Shown: one piece after another, positions 18,871 to 28,022 of the stretch | Layout of the letters: every line of letters begins with the position of its first letter | How positions within the stretch are numbered: position 1 is the stretch's first letter | Assembly (NCBI GenBank): GCA_022394755.1 | Contig: JAGFCA010000011.1 | Span: 53,781-117,780, forward strand | Source: Candidatus Poribacteria bacterium | GTDB taxonomy: Bacteria > Poribacteria > WGA-4E > WGA-3G | Direction of reading: 5' to 3' | Length of the DNA: 64,000 bases | Notes under the pieces: generated by a model | Database searches by the model: none | The model's input: the letters and a program-made list of their open reading frames with translations, nothing else | What the model was told of the DNA's origin: nothing | Translations under genes and position numbers: made by a program

Positions 18871-18986
18871 CTGTATAAAAATGGATATAACCATAGGGAA
18901 ATTAATGCCCCAAGGTAAATATTCCAAGTTGAACGAATCCAACTAATGTCTACAGGTAAGGTGGGATTGTATTGACGCTTTTGCAT
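18855..18986 (-). CDS. Aromatic- and leucine-rich attenuator leader peptide
   Basis: A 43-codon open frame in the leader of the DAHP synthase gene, with a modest AGG-containing ribosome-binding site. It holds four Trp (16, 21, 32, 43), four Tyr (6, 24, 34, 38), one Phe (36) and six Leu codons. The densest stretch is LWLYPFLY, at residues 31-38, lying just before antiterminator segment 2. A ribosome stalled there would leave segment 2 free; one reaching the TGA would cover it and permit termination. Trp is far above chance for a 43-codon frame. Expression is not proven, and the peptide is longer than most known leader peptides. Confidence 0.78.
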   Translation of the reverse strand: MQKRQYNPTLPVDISWIRSTWNIYLGALISLWLYPFLYSDVRW

Positions 18987-19078
18987 TGTAAACCTATATA
19001 CTTAAAGGTGTCAGCCTGATTTAGTTATTAACTAATAACGAATTTTGCAATAATTGGTTTAATAAATGTGCATATATA

Positions 19079-19108
19079 ATTATAACACAATAATTATTAT
19101 TAAGTCAA
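19079..19108 (-). promoter_or_regulatory. Sigma-70-type promoter of the attenuated aroF-leuA operon
   Basis: On the minus strand TTGACT (19108-19103) and TATAAT (19084-19079) are 18 bases apart. Transcription would start near 19072, giving a leader of about 360 bases before the aroF ATG. Confidence 0.75.
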
Positions 19109-19154
19109 GTTGGGTTGTATATGGGGTACATGAACTTTTTGTTGCTTTACTACT

Positions 19155-19285
19155 GTGTATCAGAATATATCTACAAGACTGTCTTGATTCATAGGCTTCA
19201 ATTTATGAATTCTGCGCATTGTAGAAGGGATCTCTGTATTCTGGCTCCTTGTATTTCCGCAAGCTCCAGTGGAGCGACAGGTGTA
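19155..19285. repeat. About 131-bp dispersed repeat, copy B
   Basis: Counterpart of 9720-9853, with the same order of GTGTATCAGAATATATC, inner inverted repeat, TTGTATTTCCGCAAG and terminal hairpin. The hairpin loop is AGT here rather than AGA. Confidence 0.8.
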
Positions 19286-19344
19286 GACAAGAGGTAAGAA
19301 AAGAAATTAACCCCGGGGAACTCCTAAATGGGGTTCATACCCGG

Positions 19345-19376
19345 GGAATGCCCTACGGCATTCATACCGTTGATCC
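19345..19376. repeat. GGAATGCC hairpin repeat
   Basis: GGAATGCC-CTAC-GGCATTC followed by ATACCGTTGAT. Related copies lie at 9288-9319 and, degenerate, at 5759-5783. Confidence 0.7.
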
Positions 19377-19505
19377 CTGATTCTGTTTCTGATTCTGATT
19401 CGAGAGTCGAAATGGGTGATGTCCTATTACTCACATAACGGGAGTTTGATAATTGACTCTATACTCCATTTCTTATTCCTACGATTATCTTCAAAGAATT
19501 AACAA

Positions 19506-20744
19506 CTAATCAGACAAAACAATTCGATGATACCGTTTCTTACCTGCACGAAGCAGTAACCCGCCCTCATCTAAAAATGTAGTATCAATCACTACCTCAA
19601 TTGTCTTATACTGCTTTTCGTTAATATATCCTCCACCTTGTTGAATTAAACGACGTGCTTCACTACGAGATGTGGCTAATCCTACTTCATGAAAAAGTTC
19701 AAGTATAGGTATACCTTCTCTAAGTCTTTCTGAAGAAATTTCTGTAGTTGGCATTGCATCAAGATCAACGCCACCTCCGCCAAAAGCAGCTTTCGATGCT
19801 TCTTGTGCCTTGTCTGCTTCGTCAGATCCATGAGCAAGTTTCGTTGCTTCGTAGGCAAGAATTGTTTTCGCTTCCCTAATCTCATCATGTTCTAAATTAC
19901 CAAGACGATTAACTTCATCCATTGGTAAAAAAGTGAAATATGCTAAGAAACTCTTGACATCCCTATCATCAACATTAATCCAGTATTGATAAAATTCGTA
20001 GGGTGATGTCTTTTCTGAATCAAGCCATACCGCACCACCAGCTGTCTTACCCATCTTGGTTCCAGTAGCAGTTGTTAATAAAGGGAAAGTTAACCCATGC
20101 ACTCTTTCTCCTTCTATCCGTCTTACAAGGTCAGTACCGGCAAGGATATTACCCCATTGGTCGTCACCACCAAGTTGTAGATGGCAATTGTATTCTCGAT
20201 ATAAATAGAGAAAGTCGTAGGCTTGAAGCAATTGGTAATTAAATTCAAGAAATGATAATCCTAATTCACGTTCAAGTCTTTGACGATAACCCTCTGCCTT
20301 GATCATTTCGTTAACACGAAAATGTTTACCTATATCCCTAAGAAAATCAATGTAATTTAGAGAAAGTAACCAATCTGCATTATTTAAAAACCTACCTTCT
20401 GTATTATCTAAGGTTAGGTAACGCTGTAATTGTGTTAAAATCTTAGAACCGTTACTCTCAATTTGTTCTGCGGATATCATCGGACGCATTTCCGTTTTAT
20501 CTGTTGGATCACCGATCATGGTCGTTCCGCCACCGATAATTGCTATCGGTTTATGACCAGCACGTTGTAAATGTGCCATTGCCATGATAGGGACAAGACT
20601 CCCCGCATGAAGACTATCGGCTGTTGGATCAAAACCAACATAATAGGTTAATTGCTTCTCCGACAAGACACGAGAAACTAATTCTTCACCTGTACACTGT
20701 TGAATAAATCCTCGTTCCTGCAAGGATTCAAAGACATTCGACAT
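19506..20744 (-). CDS. tyrS: Tyrosyl-tRNA synthetase
   Basis: A 412-residue class I aminoacyl-tRNA synthetase that charges tRNA-Tyr. The active-site YYVGFDPTADSLHAGSLVP stretch carries the HIGH-type motif as HAGS, and TGTKMGKT carries the KMSKS-type loop. A C-terminal S4 RNA-binding domain is present from about residue 345, with SEARRLIQQGGGYIN. An AGAAGGA ribosome-binding site precedes the ATG, and a TTGACA/TACTAT promoter leaves a leader of only about 25 bases. It sits upstream of the aromatic pathway operon on the same strand. Confidence 0.96.
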   Translation of the reverse strand: MSNVFESLQERGFIQQCTGEELVSRVLSEKQLTYYVGFDPTADSLHAGSLVPIMAMAHLQRAGHKPIAIIGGGTTMIGDPTDKTEMRPMISAEQIESNGSKILTQLQRYLTLDNTEGRFLNNADWLLSLNYIDFLRDIGKHFRVNEMIKAEGYRQRLERELGLSFLEFNYQLLQAYDFLYLYREYNCHLQLGGDDQWGNILAGTDLVRRIEGERVHGLTFPLLTTATGTKMGKTAGGAVWLDSEKTSPYEFYQYWINVDDRDVKSFLAYFTFLPMDEVNRLGNLEHDEIREAKTILAYEATKLAHGSDEADKAQEASKAAFGGGGVDLDAMPTTEISSERLREGIPILELFHEVGLATSRSEARRLIQQGGGYINEKQYKTIEVVIDTTFLDEGGLLLRAGKKRYHRIVLSD

Positions 20745-20776
20745 ATATCATTTCCTTCTAAGTAATTCCTGATTTA

Positions 20777-20805
20777 ATAGTATCACAGCAATTTGTGATT
20801 GTCAA
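20777..20805 (-). promoter_or_regulatory. Sigma-70-type promoter of tyrS
   Basis: On the minus strand TTGACA (20805-20800) and TACTAT (20782-20777) are 17 bases apart. The start of transcription would lie near 20770, close to the tyrS ATG, so there is no room for a T-box leader. Confidence 0.75.
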
Positions 20806-22684
20806 ATCATGCTTTAAAATTACCTGTAAAGTTGTTGGCACTATAAGAACTAAATTCAAAATGAAGGTTGTCCTTCTGATACACTTGCCACAACACATGA
20901 TTAGAAAACTAAATCTGTATAGATGGTGAACTCTATCATTAATCTCAAAATTAATTCTGTTGTGGATGAAGAAAATTATATGAAAAATTACTAAATCCAA
21001 GAGAGACAAAATGTGAAATCTCTACTTGATTCAATCCCAAATTCCAACCTTACAATTAACCACTTTTGCCACTTCTATTATCCTGAGCTCTTACCTTCTT
21101 TTCAAAATTAAGAACATATATTCCTGAAGAGAAAAAATATTGAAGAAAGTTCTACGATTAAGCAACTAAAGTTTCAAAACAAAATTAAAAGATGAAGACA
21201 GATAATGAAAGTAAAATATATAATGTAAATCTTTTCATTGACCTACACATTTTATTATGTTACTATATAATTCACAATAAAAGAATATCGTATAAATGTT
21301 GTTATGAAAATTCATAACAGTTATGAAACTAAAAAATATTTGGAATACCTACAAACCTATACCAGAACAGGATTCAGAACATTTCCACAGGAACAAAAAT
21401 AAAATCCCAAAAAAAATAAAAAAATAATATTTTTTGACTGAAACTAAAAAACCTTTCTGGTACTGACTTTAGAGACCTTTACAACATAAGCCTAAGAAAA
21501 TTGTGTTATGAAAAACCTACTACAAAAATTAAAGGTAGTCATAATATTAGAATAGATACAAAAAGTCCGATGTACAAGTTTCTGATTTTAAACTCACATT
21601 ACAAAAATAAAACAATTCATTAACAGGACTTACGCAGATTGACAATAAAGGAACATTTGTTGGACTTACACATTAACTTTCATCTGTAGCCCAAAAGGGC
21701 GAAATGTGTGTAGATACCTTCTTACACCGAAAACTAAGCCCCAGAGGGGCGAAATGTGTGTAGATACCTTCTGGCACCGAATACTAAGCCCCAGAGGGGC
21801 GAAATGTGAAATTCCTATTCAGATGTGGGATCAAACAATAAATGTAGCAAGACCACTTCTCCCGTAATCCTGTATTATCCGATATTCAGAAAAGAAAAAC
21901 ATCTCTACCCAAAGGCTTCTTCTCCGTGAAATCCGTGATTCTGGCATAAGGAGCAATAGCTGTAGACTATCACGTTTCAGATAACAACATACATAATATA
22001 TAAAAATAAATTGAAGAAAATAAATGACAAAGCAACTAATATCATATAGAAAGGTATACATTGATATATTAAACACACGTTGCAATAATATATAGAGAAT
22101 TATCACAATACATAATAGTAAAATAAGGTGTTATATAATCTAACCCAATAATCTGATTTTTCAGGAGTGAATCTGCCGATAAAAATTATGTTATGAGAAT
22201 AATAATAGTAAAAACAGAATCATCGCTCATCAAGGAAAACTACAAAATTGTAACTTTTTTCAAATTTGAGAATTAGATGTTTAAATCGTTACAAACCCAG
22301 ACAGGGACTAATAGGAAAGGCAATGATATAACAAGTACCAATCCTACACTTTGTAGGAAAAGTGTAACATTTTCTCACACATCTAATTAAATGCACTAAG
22401 TTGGAAAAACGATAAAATCATCTTAATAATATAGTAGCTTAGATTTAATACTACAGTAAACTGTATACTGAAAATTAATAACTGTAATCTATAAAATATA
22501 CAGATGGATAATACGATATTTGTGCCATATACTTTACATCACTCTACTCATATTCAAGTTGACGGAACATACAATAAATGATATACTTAAACGGATTTAA
22601 AATATTAACTCATTAGAATAATGCAAACTATTTGAGGATTGGACTTAATATAGAAAACTACGACATTTCTCTGGAGGAATTAGC
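20806..22684. other. Long gene-poor AT-rich region with repeats
   Basis: Nearly 1.9 kb without a convincing gene; short frames have poor codon character and no ribosome-binding sites. It holds an inverted repeat GTTATGAA-AA-TTCATAAC (21301-21318), a copy of the end motif AACAGGACTTACGCA (21622-21636) and three tandem hairpin repeats (21689-21808). Around 21860-21950 is a phrase shared with the 5.9-kb gap. It looks like decayed mobile DNA. Confidence 0.6.
21689..21808. repeat. Three tandem hairpin repeats, 49-50 base period
   Basis: Hairpins GCCC-AAAA-GGGC (21689-21700), GCCCC-AGA-GGGGC (21738-21750) and the same again (21788-21800). Each is followed by GAAATGTG; the first two continue as TGTAGATACCTT. 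Confidence 0.88.
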
Positions 22685-24565
22685 ATGAAGCGGAGCATTT
22701 TTTATTCGTTTACCATAACATTGTTACTATTCGTTATCTCACTTGGTTATACCCAAAATGAATGGGTGAAAGTAAGTGAATCTCAATGGAATGCATCCTT
22801 TTCTGATGTCTTCTTCATTGATAATCAGAACGGATGGATCGTTGGTAGCAATTCTACCATTCTCAACACTACTGATGGGGGTAAAACTTGGAAAAATCAA
22901 CCAAGTCAACCATTACCTTTTAAAGTAGAATTAAAGAAAATCCGGTTTATCAATCAAAAAATCGGATGGGTTGTTGGTGAAAATGGTACGGTATTAAAAA
23001 CGACGGATGGTGGCGCATTATGGAATAAATTGCCTACAGATACAAATGTCGCATTATTGGGAGTATCCTTTGCTGACGAAAAACATGGATGGGCATGTGG
23101 AGATGGTGGCTTCATCATGCATACAAATAATGGTGGCGTTACTTGGACACAGCAAGAAATTGATACCAATAACACTATTGAAGGAATACATTTCACATCT
23201 CCAGCAATGGGTTGGGCAGCTGGCGGTGGTGGTACCTTGCTCCATACAATGGACGGTGGAAATACATGGACATTCCAAACAAGTGCAACTGTCAATACCT
23301 TAGATGCCATTTCAATGCTTGATGGTTCTACAGGATGGGCAGTCGGTGCTGGTGGGGCAGTTGTTTCTACAAATGACGGTATGAATTGGACTGTTCAACA
23401 AAGTAATGTTCCAAATTCAAACGGAATGCCTGAACCCATTTGGGATGTTCACTTCGTTGATATGTCTAATGGTATGGCAGCTGCGGAATTTGGTGTGATT
23501 CTCATTACTGAAGATGGTGGAACTACATGGAAACCATATCCTGAAAGACCTGTCGCTGCACGATTACAAGGCGTTCACATGATTAGTCCTACTGAATGTT
23601 GGATCGTTGGAGATAAAGCTACAATCCTACACACTGAGGATGGTGGAACTACATGGAATGTCATTTCAAACGCAAACGAATTACGCGCTCTACACTTTTA
23701 TAATGATAACCTTGGTTGGGCTGTCGGATTAGCTGGAAGTGTTATTCATACAAACGATGGTGGTAAGACATGGAAACCCCAAAATAGTGGTGATGTATTT
23801 GAACTCTTTGGTGTCGGCTTTGTTAACGAAGATAAAGGATATATCGTCGGCAGTAATGCCGCACTACTTGAAACTTTAGATGGTGGGAACACTTGGCATA
23901 GTGTTAGTGATCCAGGAGACGAAGGACACGGCACTGCAAAAAGAATTAAGTTTAGTGGTACTTTCAGCTTCAAGAGTGCAATGGGATCTTACGGTTTGAG
24001 TTTCGGAACTGATAAACATGGATGGGCAGTAGGAGAAACTGGCAAAGTCATGAAAACAGAGGATGGCGGTGAAACTTGGTTTGGAGTTGATATCGATCCA
24101 AACTTTACTGGGGCTGGATTTAATAATCTATTCGGTGTTCATTTCATTAATAAGGATGTTGGTTGGATTGTTGGATTTGCCGGTACTATTGCTATGACCA
24201 CTGATGCTGGACAAAACTGGGCTATGTCTTTTGGGGCTTCCGAATTACAAGATGTATACGGAATTAACCCCACTACCGCATGGGTGGCTGGAAGTGAAGG
24301 CACAATACAAGTTACTACTGATGGTGGTATGACCTGGATTGATCAGACTGTTCCAACAAATGAAAATCTAAATGCTATACTTTTTATTGATGAAAATGTT
24401 GGTTGGGCAGCTGGTGATAAAGGTGTAATTGTTCACACTACTGATGGTGGTGTGACATGGTTAAAACACCCCTCACCAACAATTAACAATCTCAGAGATA
24501 TTGTCAAAACACCTGATGGAACTCTGTGGATCATTGGCGATTCTACTACAATACTCCAATATTAA
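22685..24565 (+). CDS. Secreted Ycf48-like beta-propeller protein
   Basis: A 626-residue exported protein with an N-terminal signal peptide ending near residue 23. It is built almost wholly of about a dozen repeats of the pattern F-x-D-x-x-x-GWAVG-x-x-G-x-I-x-T-x-DGG-x-TW, the hallmark of Ycf48/HCF136-like and BNR-type propellers. In phototrophs Ycf48 helps assemble photosystem II, but nothing else photosynthetic is here, so only a generic binding or scaffold role can be inferred. A GGAGGAATT site precedes the ATG. It is followed at 54 bases by the TolC-like gene and may be transcribed with it. Confidence 0.85.
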   Translation: MKRSIFYSFTITLLLFVISLGYTQNEWVKVSESQWNASFSDVFFIDNQNGWIVGSNSTILNTTDGGKTWKNQPSQPLPFKVELKKIRFINQKIGWVVGENGTVLKTTDGGALWNKLPTDTNVALLGVSFADEKHGWACGDGGFIMHTNNGGVTWTQQEIDTNNTIEGIHFTSPAMGWAAGGGGTLLHTMDGGNTWTFQTSATVNTLDAISMLDGSTGWAVGAGGAVVSTNDGMNWTVQQSNVPNSNGMPEPIWDVHFVDMSNGMAAAEFGVILITEDGGTTWKPYPERPVAARLQGVHMISPTECWIVGDKATILHTEDGGTTWNVISNANELRALHFYNDNLGWAVGLAGSVIHTNDGGKTWKPQNSGDVFELFGVGFVNEDKGYIVGSNAALLETLDGGNTWHSVSDPGDEGHGTAKRIKFSGTFSFKSAMGSYGLSFGTDKHGWAVGETGKVMKTEDGGETWFGVDIDPNFTGAGFNNLFGVHFINKDVGWIVGFAGTIAMTTDAGQNWAMSFGASELQDVYGINPTTAWVAGSEGTIQVTTDGGMTWIDQTVPTNENLNAILFIDENVGWAAGDKGVIVHTTDGGVTWLKHPSPTINNLRDIVKTPDGTLWIIGDSTTILQY

Positions 24566-24619
24566 TACACCTGTCTTTATGGATACAACTCTATAACCTT
24601 ACCTCTGGAGGACATATAT

Positions 24620-26011
24620 ATGAATCGATGTAGGTTCCGTTACTCAATTTGGGTAGGAACCTTTCTATTAATATTACAGTTCTCAATTCCAGCACAAGAA
24701 TACAATGAATTGACACTTGAAGATAGTTTAGAAATCGCACAAACGGACAATTTAGCTATTCAATCTGCTAAACAAAAACTTATTGCTGCAAAGTCTCAAA
24801 TAAATTTAGCACAATCGGCATTATTGCCAAGACTATCAGCAAATGGAAATTACACTTATTTTAAAGACATTCAGAAATCAGTGATACAGGCTGATGGTGG
24901 ATTTGGTTTTCCTACTCCAGGACAACAAGGAGAAATGAATCAGATGGACTCTCCTGATCCTGATAATGAAGCAGATTTGATTGAATTGGAATTCGGAGCA
25001 CATCATAATGTTCAAGGAACTCTGAATCTTACACAACCAATCTTTGCATGGGGACGTATCTACAATAACTACAAAGCTGCAAAAATTGGATACTCAGCCG
25101 TCGAAGAAGAATTAACTTCAGCCTATGAATCCTTGAGATTAACTGTATATGAAGCATTTTATCGTGTTCTGATCGCACAAGAATTTGTAAAAGTTGCAAA
25201 ACAGAGTGTCGAATTGGTGGAACTTCAACTAATGATCGCAGAGAATTCTTTTGCGGCGGGAGTAACGACTAATTTTGATGTTCTTCGCGCTAAAGTTCAA
25301 CTTGCTAATGCAAAATCACAGTTGATTCAGGCAAAAAATAGAGTTCAGACTGCTAAAGATTCATACAAGAATATCTTAAACATTCCACTCGCACAAGACA
25401 TATCGGTAAAAGGGTCCTTCCAAATACAACTCATAGAGAATAAACTTGATGAGTTAATCTCTATCGCAATGACACACCGACCAGAAGTTAAGCAATCTAA
25501 CCTAAATGAGCAAATAGGAGAAAAACAACTCAGTATTGCTAAAACACAAAACCTACCTGATCTCGCTTTTTTCTCTAACTATCAAATATCACATAGTGAA
25601 AGACTCACAGAAATGAATAGAATTTGGAGTTTAGGTTTACAAATTAATGTTCCTATATTTGATGGATTTGCATCACGCGCAGGTGTAAAACAATCGGAAT
25701 CCACTCTTAGACAGATCGAATTATCTTCAAAACAGATAAAATCCTCTGTAGAATTTGAAGTTCGGTCTTCATATCTGGCATTACTTGAAGCCAAAACTCT
25801 TATAGATGTTCAAAAAGAAACTGTCGCACAAGCTGAAGCAAGTGTCAGTTTAGCAAATCTACAATTTAAATCTGGTATTATTACTACTGTCGAATTAACA
25901 GATGCACAGCTGGCATTATTACAAGCAAATGTGAACCGATTACAGGCACAACACGATTACGTCGTTGGGTTGGCAAAATTAGAAAAAGCAATTGGTCAGA
26001 GAATACAGTAA
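24620..26011 (+). CDS. TolC-family outer-membrane efflux protein
   Basis: A 463-residue protein with a signal peptide and the internally duplicated long-helix layout of TolC/OEP channels. Typical segments are the LTLEDSLEIAQTDNLAIQSA start of the first repeat and LTDAQLALLQANVNRLQAQHDYVVGLAKLEKAIGQ at the end. Two short extracytoplasmic strand regions lie near residues 65-135 and 300-340. It would form the outer-membrane tunnel of a tripartite exporter with the adaptor encoded about 100 bases downstream. A CTGGAGGAC ribosome-binding site precedes the ATG. Confidence 0.9.
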   Translation: MNRCRFRYSIWVGTFLLILQFSIPAQEYNELTLEDSLEIAQTDNLAIQSAKQKLIAAKSQINLAQSALLPRLSANGNYTYFKDIQKSVIQADGGFGFPTPGQQGEMNQMDSPDPDNEADLIELEFGAHHNVQGTLNLTQPIFAWGRIYNNYKAAKIGYSAVEEELTSAYESLRLTVYEAFYRVLIAQEFVKVAKQSVELVELQLMIAENSFAAGVTTNFDVLRAKVQLANAKSQLIQAKNRVQTAKDSYKNILNIPLAQDISVKGSFQIQLIENKLDELISIAMTHRPEVKQSNLNEQIGEKQLSIAKTQNLPDLAFFSNYQISHSERLTEMNRIWSLGLQINVPIFDGFASRAGVKQSESTLRQIELSSKQIKSSVEFEVRSSYLALLEAKTLIDVQKETVAQAEASVSLANLQFKSGIITTVELTDAQLALLQANVNRLQAQHDYVVGLAKLEKAIGQRIQ

Positions 26012-26116
26012 TATCAAAATAACCTGTATCTATTCACAAACAATTATATTCATACATTTAAACCATTATATTCATTAGGACTTATACAATATGTTCGTGG
26101 TAAGGAGACATCAATA

Positions 26117-27724
26117 GTGAAGAAAATCTGGATTGTTTTTATCATAATTGCAGTAGCCGGAGTTATTGCAATGTTCAGATTCCTAAAACCTGCAAAAACT
26201 GAAATTGAACCAGTAGTGGATTCCTCAATTGTTAAACCTGTAGAAATTTCAAAAGCAAAACGCGGTGAAATAAGAGCTGAGTTACAATTATCTGGTACTA
26301 TCGAAGCAAAAGCACAAGTCAGCGTTTTCCCAAAAATTGCCGGAAGAATTATTTCACTTTCAATTGAAGAGGGTGATAAAGTTACCGCAGGACAATCTCT
26401 CGCTGTAGTTGAACATGAAGAATTAAAATTAGCTATTCAGCAGGCTGAGGCTGTTTTAAATTCAGCAGAAGTTGCATATTCACAAACACATCAACTCGCT
26501 GAAGTTCTGGTACATACTCAGGTTGCACAAGCCAGTGCACAATTAAAAGCCGCTGAGATATCTTTGATACAGGTTATGGATCTCGCAGAGATTCGTACTG
26601 TCACACAAATTCATCAAGCTGAGGCAGGATTAAAATCTCTTGAAGCAAATTTAGAAAAAATAAAAACCGGTGCAAGAGATGAAGACCGGAACCAGGCTGA
26701 AGCAGGTTTAAACCAAGCAAAATCGAATCTTCTAAATGCAGAAAACAACTATGCACGGATAGAAAATCTATATAAAAATGGGGCTATTAGTCAGCAATCC
26801 TTTGAGAATACAAAAACACAATTAGACATCGCAACAGCACAACATAAAATTGCTACTGAGCAACTTCAACTCATTACCTCGGGCGCACGGGAAGAAGATA
26901 TCACGGCAATGGAAGCACAGGTTGAACAGGCTGTTGCAGCGCTTACACTTGCTCAATCACAAGCTAAAACGAAAACATGGCAGAAGGATATCGCACTTGC
27001 ACAGTCACAAGTTGATTCTGCTCAAGCGGGTTTGAATTCCGCACAAACCTTAGTTAAAGCAAAAAGTTGGGAAGCAGAAATAACTTCTGCAAGAACTTCT
27101 ATGACTCAAGCAGAAATTTCCCTCAAACTCGCAAGAAAAAAACTCAAGGATGCAACCATTGAAGCTCCTATTTCAGGGATTATCTCACAACGTTTCTTAG
27201 ATTTGGGGGGAATGGCAGCACCCACAGCACCTTTATTCGAAATTGTTGATGTTAGTACGGTGAAGGCTACAATCGATTTAATTGAATCACAACTTAACCG
27301 TATTAAATTAGACCAACAAGCTGAAATTACTATTGATGGAATTAACTCACCTATTACAGGAACAATTTCATATATTAGCCCTACTTTACAACCCGTGAGA
27401 CGCACTGCTACTGTAGAATTCAGTATTCAAAACACTGATGGTATACTCAAGCCTGGAATGTTTGCTAAACTTACATTACCTGTTGAAATACGACCAGACG
27501 TTGTTCTCATTCCACGCGTATCACTCATTGAAAACGCCAAAACTAAAACACCCAATGTTTTCATCGTTGAAGCAGGTATTTCAAAACAACTTCCGGTCGA
27601 AATCGGTCTTACAAGTGGTGGAAATGTTGAAATTCGAAAAGGTTTGAATGGTGGAGAATCTGTTATCGTTGCTGGACAGCATTCCTTGAAAGTCGGTGAT
27701 AGTGTGACTGTTGTTAACCAATAA
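26117..27724 (+). CDS. Periplasmic membrane-fusion adaptor (HlyD/RND type)
   Basis: A 535-residue adaptor starting at GTG with AAGGAGA 8 bases upstream. An N-terminal membrane anchor is followed by a biotinyl-lipoyl half (GRIISLSIEEGDKVTAGQSLA), a very long coiled coil of about 240 residues rich in Ala, Gln and Glu, the second lipoyl half (ATIEAPISGIISQRFLDLGG), a beta-barrel and a membrane-proximal domain. The coiled coil contains internally repeated GAREEDxxxAEAxxxQA-like segments, making it longer than in AcrA. No inner-membrane pump gene follows. Confidence 0.88.
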   Translation: MKKIWIVFIIIAVAGVIAMFRFLKPAKTEIEPVVDSSIVKPVEISKAKRGEIRAELQLSGTIEAKAQVSVFPKIAGRIISLSIEEGDKVTAGQSLAVVEHEELKLAIQQAEAVLNSAEVAYSQTHQLAEVLVHTQVAQASAQLKAAEISLIQVMDLAEIRTVTQIHQAEAGLKSLEANLEKIKTGARDEDRNQAEAGLNQAKSNLLNAENNYARIENLYKNGAISQQSFENTKTQLDIATAQHKIATEQLQLITSGAREEDITAMEAQVEQAVAALTLAQSQAKTKTWQKDIALAQSQVDSAQAGLNSAQTLVKAKSWEAEITSARTSMTQAEISLKLARKKLKDATIEAPISGIISQRFLDLGGMAAPTAPLFEIVDVSTVKATIDLIESQLNRIKLDQQAEITIDGINSPITGTISYISPTLQPVRRTATVEFSIQNTDGILKPGMFAKLTLPVEIRPDVVLIPRVSLIENAKTKTPNVFIVEAGISKQLPVEIGLTSGGNVEIRKGLNGGESVIVAGQHSLKVGDSVTVVNQ

Positions 27725-27777
27725 TACTAATTTGGTCTTAGTTGGATAATTGTTAATTCAACTTCACTAATTCCAAG

Positions 27778-27855
27778 GCACAGTACGGGCAAGGTATGTA
27801 GAAACAGCATACCCTCCCAAGTTCCAAGTCGCAGAGGACGATAGGTGTATAGTAT
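27778..27855. repeat. Degenerate pair of the hairpin repeat
   Basis: Two weak copies about 50 bases apart, ending in GGTATGTAGAAA and GATAGGTGTATAG. They keep the spacing of the family at 9828, 21689 and 53635 but have lost perfect stems. Confidence 0.45.
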
Positions 27856-28022
27856 TACATTCTCCATACCTAAGTAGAATTACTTGAAGTAAATTATAAA
27901 AATTAGTTACAAATCTCAAATTAGCGACTTCTATTTAGGAATTAACATTTTATTCTGAATGAAATGTAAAACAACGCAGATAATCTGATAGTAATATACT
28001 CGTTATCACTACATATTGAAAA

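Larger units (their letters stand above)
19109..19505. other. Repeat-bearing intergenic region between tyrS and the aroF promoter
   Basis: No gene is seen. It carries copy B of the 130-bp repeat (19155-19285), its hairpin GCTCCAGTGGAGC (19263-19275) and the GGAATGCC-CTAC-GGCATTC hairpin repeat (19345-19376). Confidence 0.7.

Noticed and set aside
18930..18950. tRNA T-arm-like sequence
   Set aside because: No acceptor stem, D-arm or anticodon arm surrounds it; the stretch lies inside the leader-peptide frame on the other strand.
18710..19072. T-box riboswitch upstream of DAHP synthase
   Set aside because: There is no AGGGTGGNACCGCG T-box core; the GGTGG near the hairpin belongs to the leader-peptide end and antiterminator.
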